Origin: Coriobacteriia bacterium
GTDB lineage: Bacteria > Actinomycetota > Coriobacteriia > Coriobacteriales > UBA8131
DNA: 6,510 nucleotides
Direction: 5' to 3'
NCBI GenBank assembly: GCA_009781535.1
Contig: WQXX01000060.1
Location: 1-6,510, forward strand
The first letter of the stretch is position 1. Each line of letters opens with the position of its first letter. The notes under the pieces were generated by a model, which made no database searches, was not told the DNA's origin, and saw only the letters and a program-made list of their open reading frames with translations. Shown here piece by piece: positions 5,321 through 6,510 of the stretch. The position numbers and the translations under genes are program-made.

Positions 5321-6013
5321 TTATCTGGCTTGCTGCGCAAGAGCGGCGGCGGCGGCGTCTGCCTCGGCATCTTTCTTTGAATGACCACTCCCCTGCCCGA
5401 TAACCACGCCATTCGCCAGGACATTCACCGTAAAAAGACGGCTGTGGGGCGGGCCTTCGGTCTTGATGACCTCATAGGTGGGGGTCACATGGTGCACTTG
5501 GAGTATCTCTTGCAGGCTTGATTTTGGATTGGTGGGCTCGAGTGCCATGTCCTCGCTTATCAGCGGCCCGAGCGTGCGCTCGATGAATGCAGCGGCAACA
5601 TCCAAGCCGCCATCCAAGGCAAGCGCAGCTACGCAAGCTTCGTAGATGTCCTCAAGGGCTGAGGTAAGCCCTCGGTTGCCGGTGCCACGTTCTGAATTCC
5701 CAAAACTGATGAGCTCAACAAACCCAAGCTGCTTTGCAAGTTCCGATAGCTGCTGGCCTGAAACAAGCGAGACTTTGATGCGTGTCATGCCTCCCTCATC
5801 CATCAGAGGGAATTGCTTAAAAATCATGCGGGAGACCACCATGCCAAGAATGGCGTCGCCGAGGAATTCAAGACGCTCATAGGAGCTACCTGGATCCTCG
5901 CTGAATGCGGCTGAAGGGTGAGTGAGCGCCGTTTGGAGCAACGAGGAATCCGTAAAGTGATATCCGAGGATTTCTTCTGCGCAGTCAAGTTGGGTGATAG
6001 CATTCATGAGCAT
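5321..6013 (-). CDS. rnc: Ribonuclease III
   Basis: Double-strand-specific endoribonuclease that processes rRNA precursors and cleaves structured or antisense-paired RNAs in the cytoplasm. With the start at 6013 it has 230 residues, the normal length. The catalytic domain shows ERLEFLGDAIL (46-56), giving the metal-binding E46, E49 and D53, and LEDIYEA (120-126), giving D122 and E125. These match E38, E41, D45, D114 and E117 of E. coli RNase III at a constant offset of eight. The double-stranded-RNA-binding domain (about 162-229) has the expected SSLQE, GPPHSRLFTVNV and GSGHSKKDAEADAA. The start at 6013 has AGGA five bases upstream; in-frame ATGs at 6019 and 6007 are alternatives. It follows plsX by about 10 nt, so they are co-transcribed. 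Downstream it meets the LuxR-type gene tail to tail across 22 bp with no visible terminator. Confidence 0.96.
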   Translation of the reverse strand: MLMNAITQLDCAEEILGYHFTDSSLLQTALTHPSAAFSEDPGSSYERLEFLGDAILGMVVSRMIFKQFPLMDEGGMTRIKVSLVSGQQLSELAKQLGFVELISFGNSERGTGNRGLTSALEDIYEACVAALALDGGLDVAAAFIERTLGPLISEDMALEPTNPKSSLQEILQVHHVTPTYEVIKTEGPPHSRLFTVNVLANGVVIGQGSGHSKKDAEADAAAAALAQQAR

Positions 6014-6023
6014 GCCCATCCTG

Positions 6024-6510
6024 TTATATCCGAGGAGCTGTTGTATCTTCGTCCTGTTTCGTGTTGCTGGCTTCAATAGGTTTCGCGGCGGCGGCAATAG
6101 CTTCTTCAATTACTTCGGGGAGTCGAGCGCGTATGGTACGGGCAGCGACACGGATCGCGTTGGCAACAGCCGTCGCATTCGACGACCCATGTCCGATGAT
6201 GACAACGTTATTAAGACCAAGCAAAGGTGCGCCACCGTAGGTGTCCGCGCTCATCGCTTCTTTCAGCTTGGCGAGTTTGCTTTTGACAAGTGCGGCGCCC
6301 AGTTTGGCGATAAACGATGAGGTGAGAACCTTTTTAAGCTCTTTAAGCAGCATGTGGACAGAGCCTTCTGTGGTCTTGAGCACCACATTGCCGGTAAACC
6401 CATCGGTGACGATACAGTCGAACTTGCCTACCAGGATATCGTTGCCCTCGGCATTGCCAGCAAAGCCCTCGAATTGAGCCGCCAACAGGGCATGAACCTC
6501 CTGTGTTAGC
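6024..6510 (-). CDS. plsX: Phosphate acyltransferase PlsX, C-terminal part, truncated by the window edge
   Basis: PlsX converts acyl-ACP and phosphate to acyl-phosphate, the acyl donor for PlsY in the first step of phospholipid synthesis, on the inner face of the membrane. The frame is open to the right edge, leaving 161 C-terminal residues, about half of the usual 330-350. Family motifs are clear: FEGFAGNAEGNDIL near the window edge, then VTDGFTGNVVLKTTEG, GGAPLLGLNNVVIIGHGSSN and AVANAIRVA. An acidic, Thr-rich tail (KQDEDTTAPRI) follows the last conserved helix and is not a known functional element. The apparent TTG start at 6485 is internal, since matching sequence continues upstream of it. 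It overlaps nothing and is followed by rnc after about 10 nt, probably in one transcript. In Bacillus, fabD, fabG and acpP sit between plsX and rnc; here they do not. Confidence 0.95.
   Translation of the reverse strand, partial: LTQEVHALLAAQFEGFAGNAEGNDILVGKFDCIVTDGFTGNVVLKTTEGSVHMLLKELKKVLTSSFIAKLGAALVKSKLAKLKEAMSADTYGGAPLLGLNNVVIIGHGSSNATAVANAIRVAARTIRARLPEVIEEAIAAAAKPIEASNTKQDEDTTAPRI

Noticed and set aside
6024..6485. Treating the TTG at 6485 as the start of a short independent gene
   Set aside because: PlsX-like sequence continues in frame upstream to the window edge, so this is an internal codon of a truncated gene.

Overview
The window looks like chromosomal DNA from an anaerobic gut-type actinobacterium of the class Coriobacteriia, probably Eggerthellaceae (Eggerthella, Slackia, Adlercreutzia, Gordonibacter and relatives). 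This is inferred from one diagnostic combination: a Tat-exported fumarate-reductase-like flavoprotein, a small multiheme cytochrome c lipoprotein, and a divergent roughly 12-helix membrane protein ending in a LuxR-type helix-turn-helix. That trio is expanded many-fold in this family. The genus cannot be fixed from the sequence alone.

Layout, left to right. (1) 1-731, minus: the first 243 codons of dnaE (replicative DNA polymerase III alpha, PHP domain), running off the left edge. (2) 732-902: a gap holding a scattered palindromic repeat of the GTCATTGCGAG...GGCAATCC type. (3) 903-1208, minus: a small TrpR/YerC-type DNA-binding protein with a promoter that predicts a leaderless mRNA and has a 21-bp dyad between its -35 and -10. 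(4) 1209-1429: a gap with that promoter, an 11-bp tandem repeat and a perfect 18-bp terminator-like hairpin. (5) 1430-2044 and 2047-3648, both minus: a two-gene operon, flavoprotein first and hexaheme cytochrome second, 2 nt apart. (6) 3649-3882: the divergent control region. (7) 3883-5298, plus: the membrane LuxR-type regulator. (8) 5321-6013, minus: rnc (ribonuclease III), convergent with the regulator across 22 bp. (9) 6024 to the right edge, minus: the C-terminal part of plsX (phosphate acyltransferase).

How they fit together: dnaE, rnc and plsX are housekeeping genes. Between them sits a self-contained accessory module (1430-5298). In the inferred model, the regulator senses a compound at or in the membrane and controls the divergent operon. 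The cytochrome, anchored outside the membrane by a lipid, passes electrons to the FAD enzyme, also lipid-anchored and exported folded by Tat, which reduces an organic acceptor as a form of anaerobic respiration. The acceptor is unknown. The flavoprotein lacks the C-terminal histidine and arginine motifs that bind fumarate in flavocytochrome c3, so fumarate is unlikely. No quinol-oxidising membrane subunit is encoded here, so electrons must come from a partner elsewhere. I found no tRNA, rRNA, CRISPR array, transposase or phage gene.
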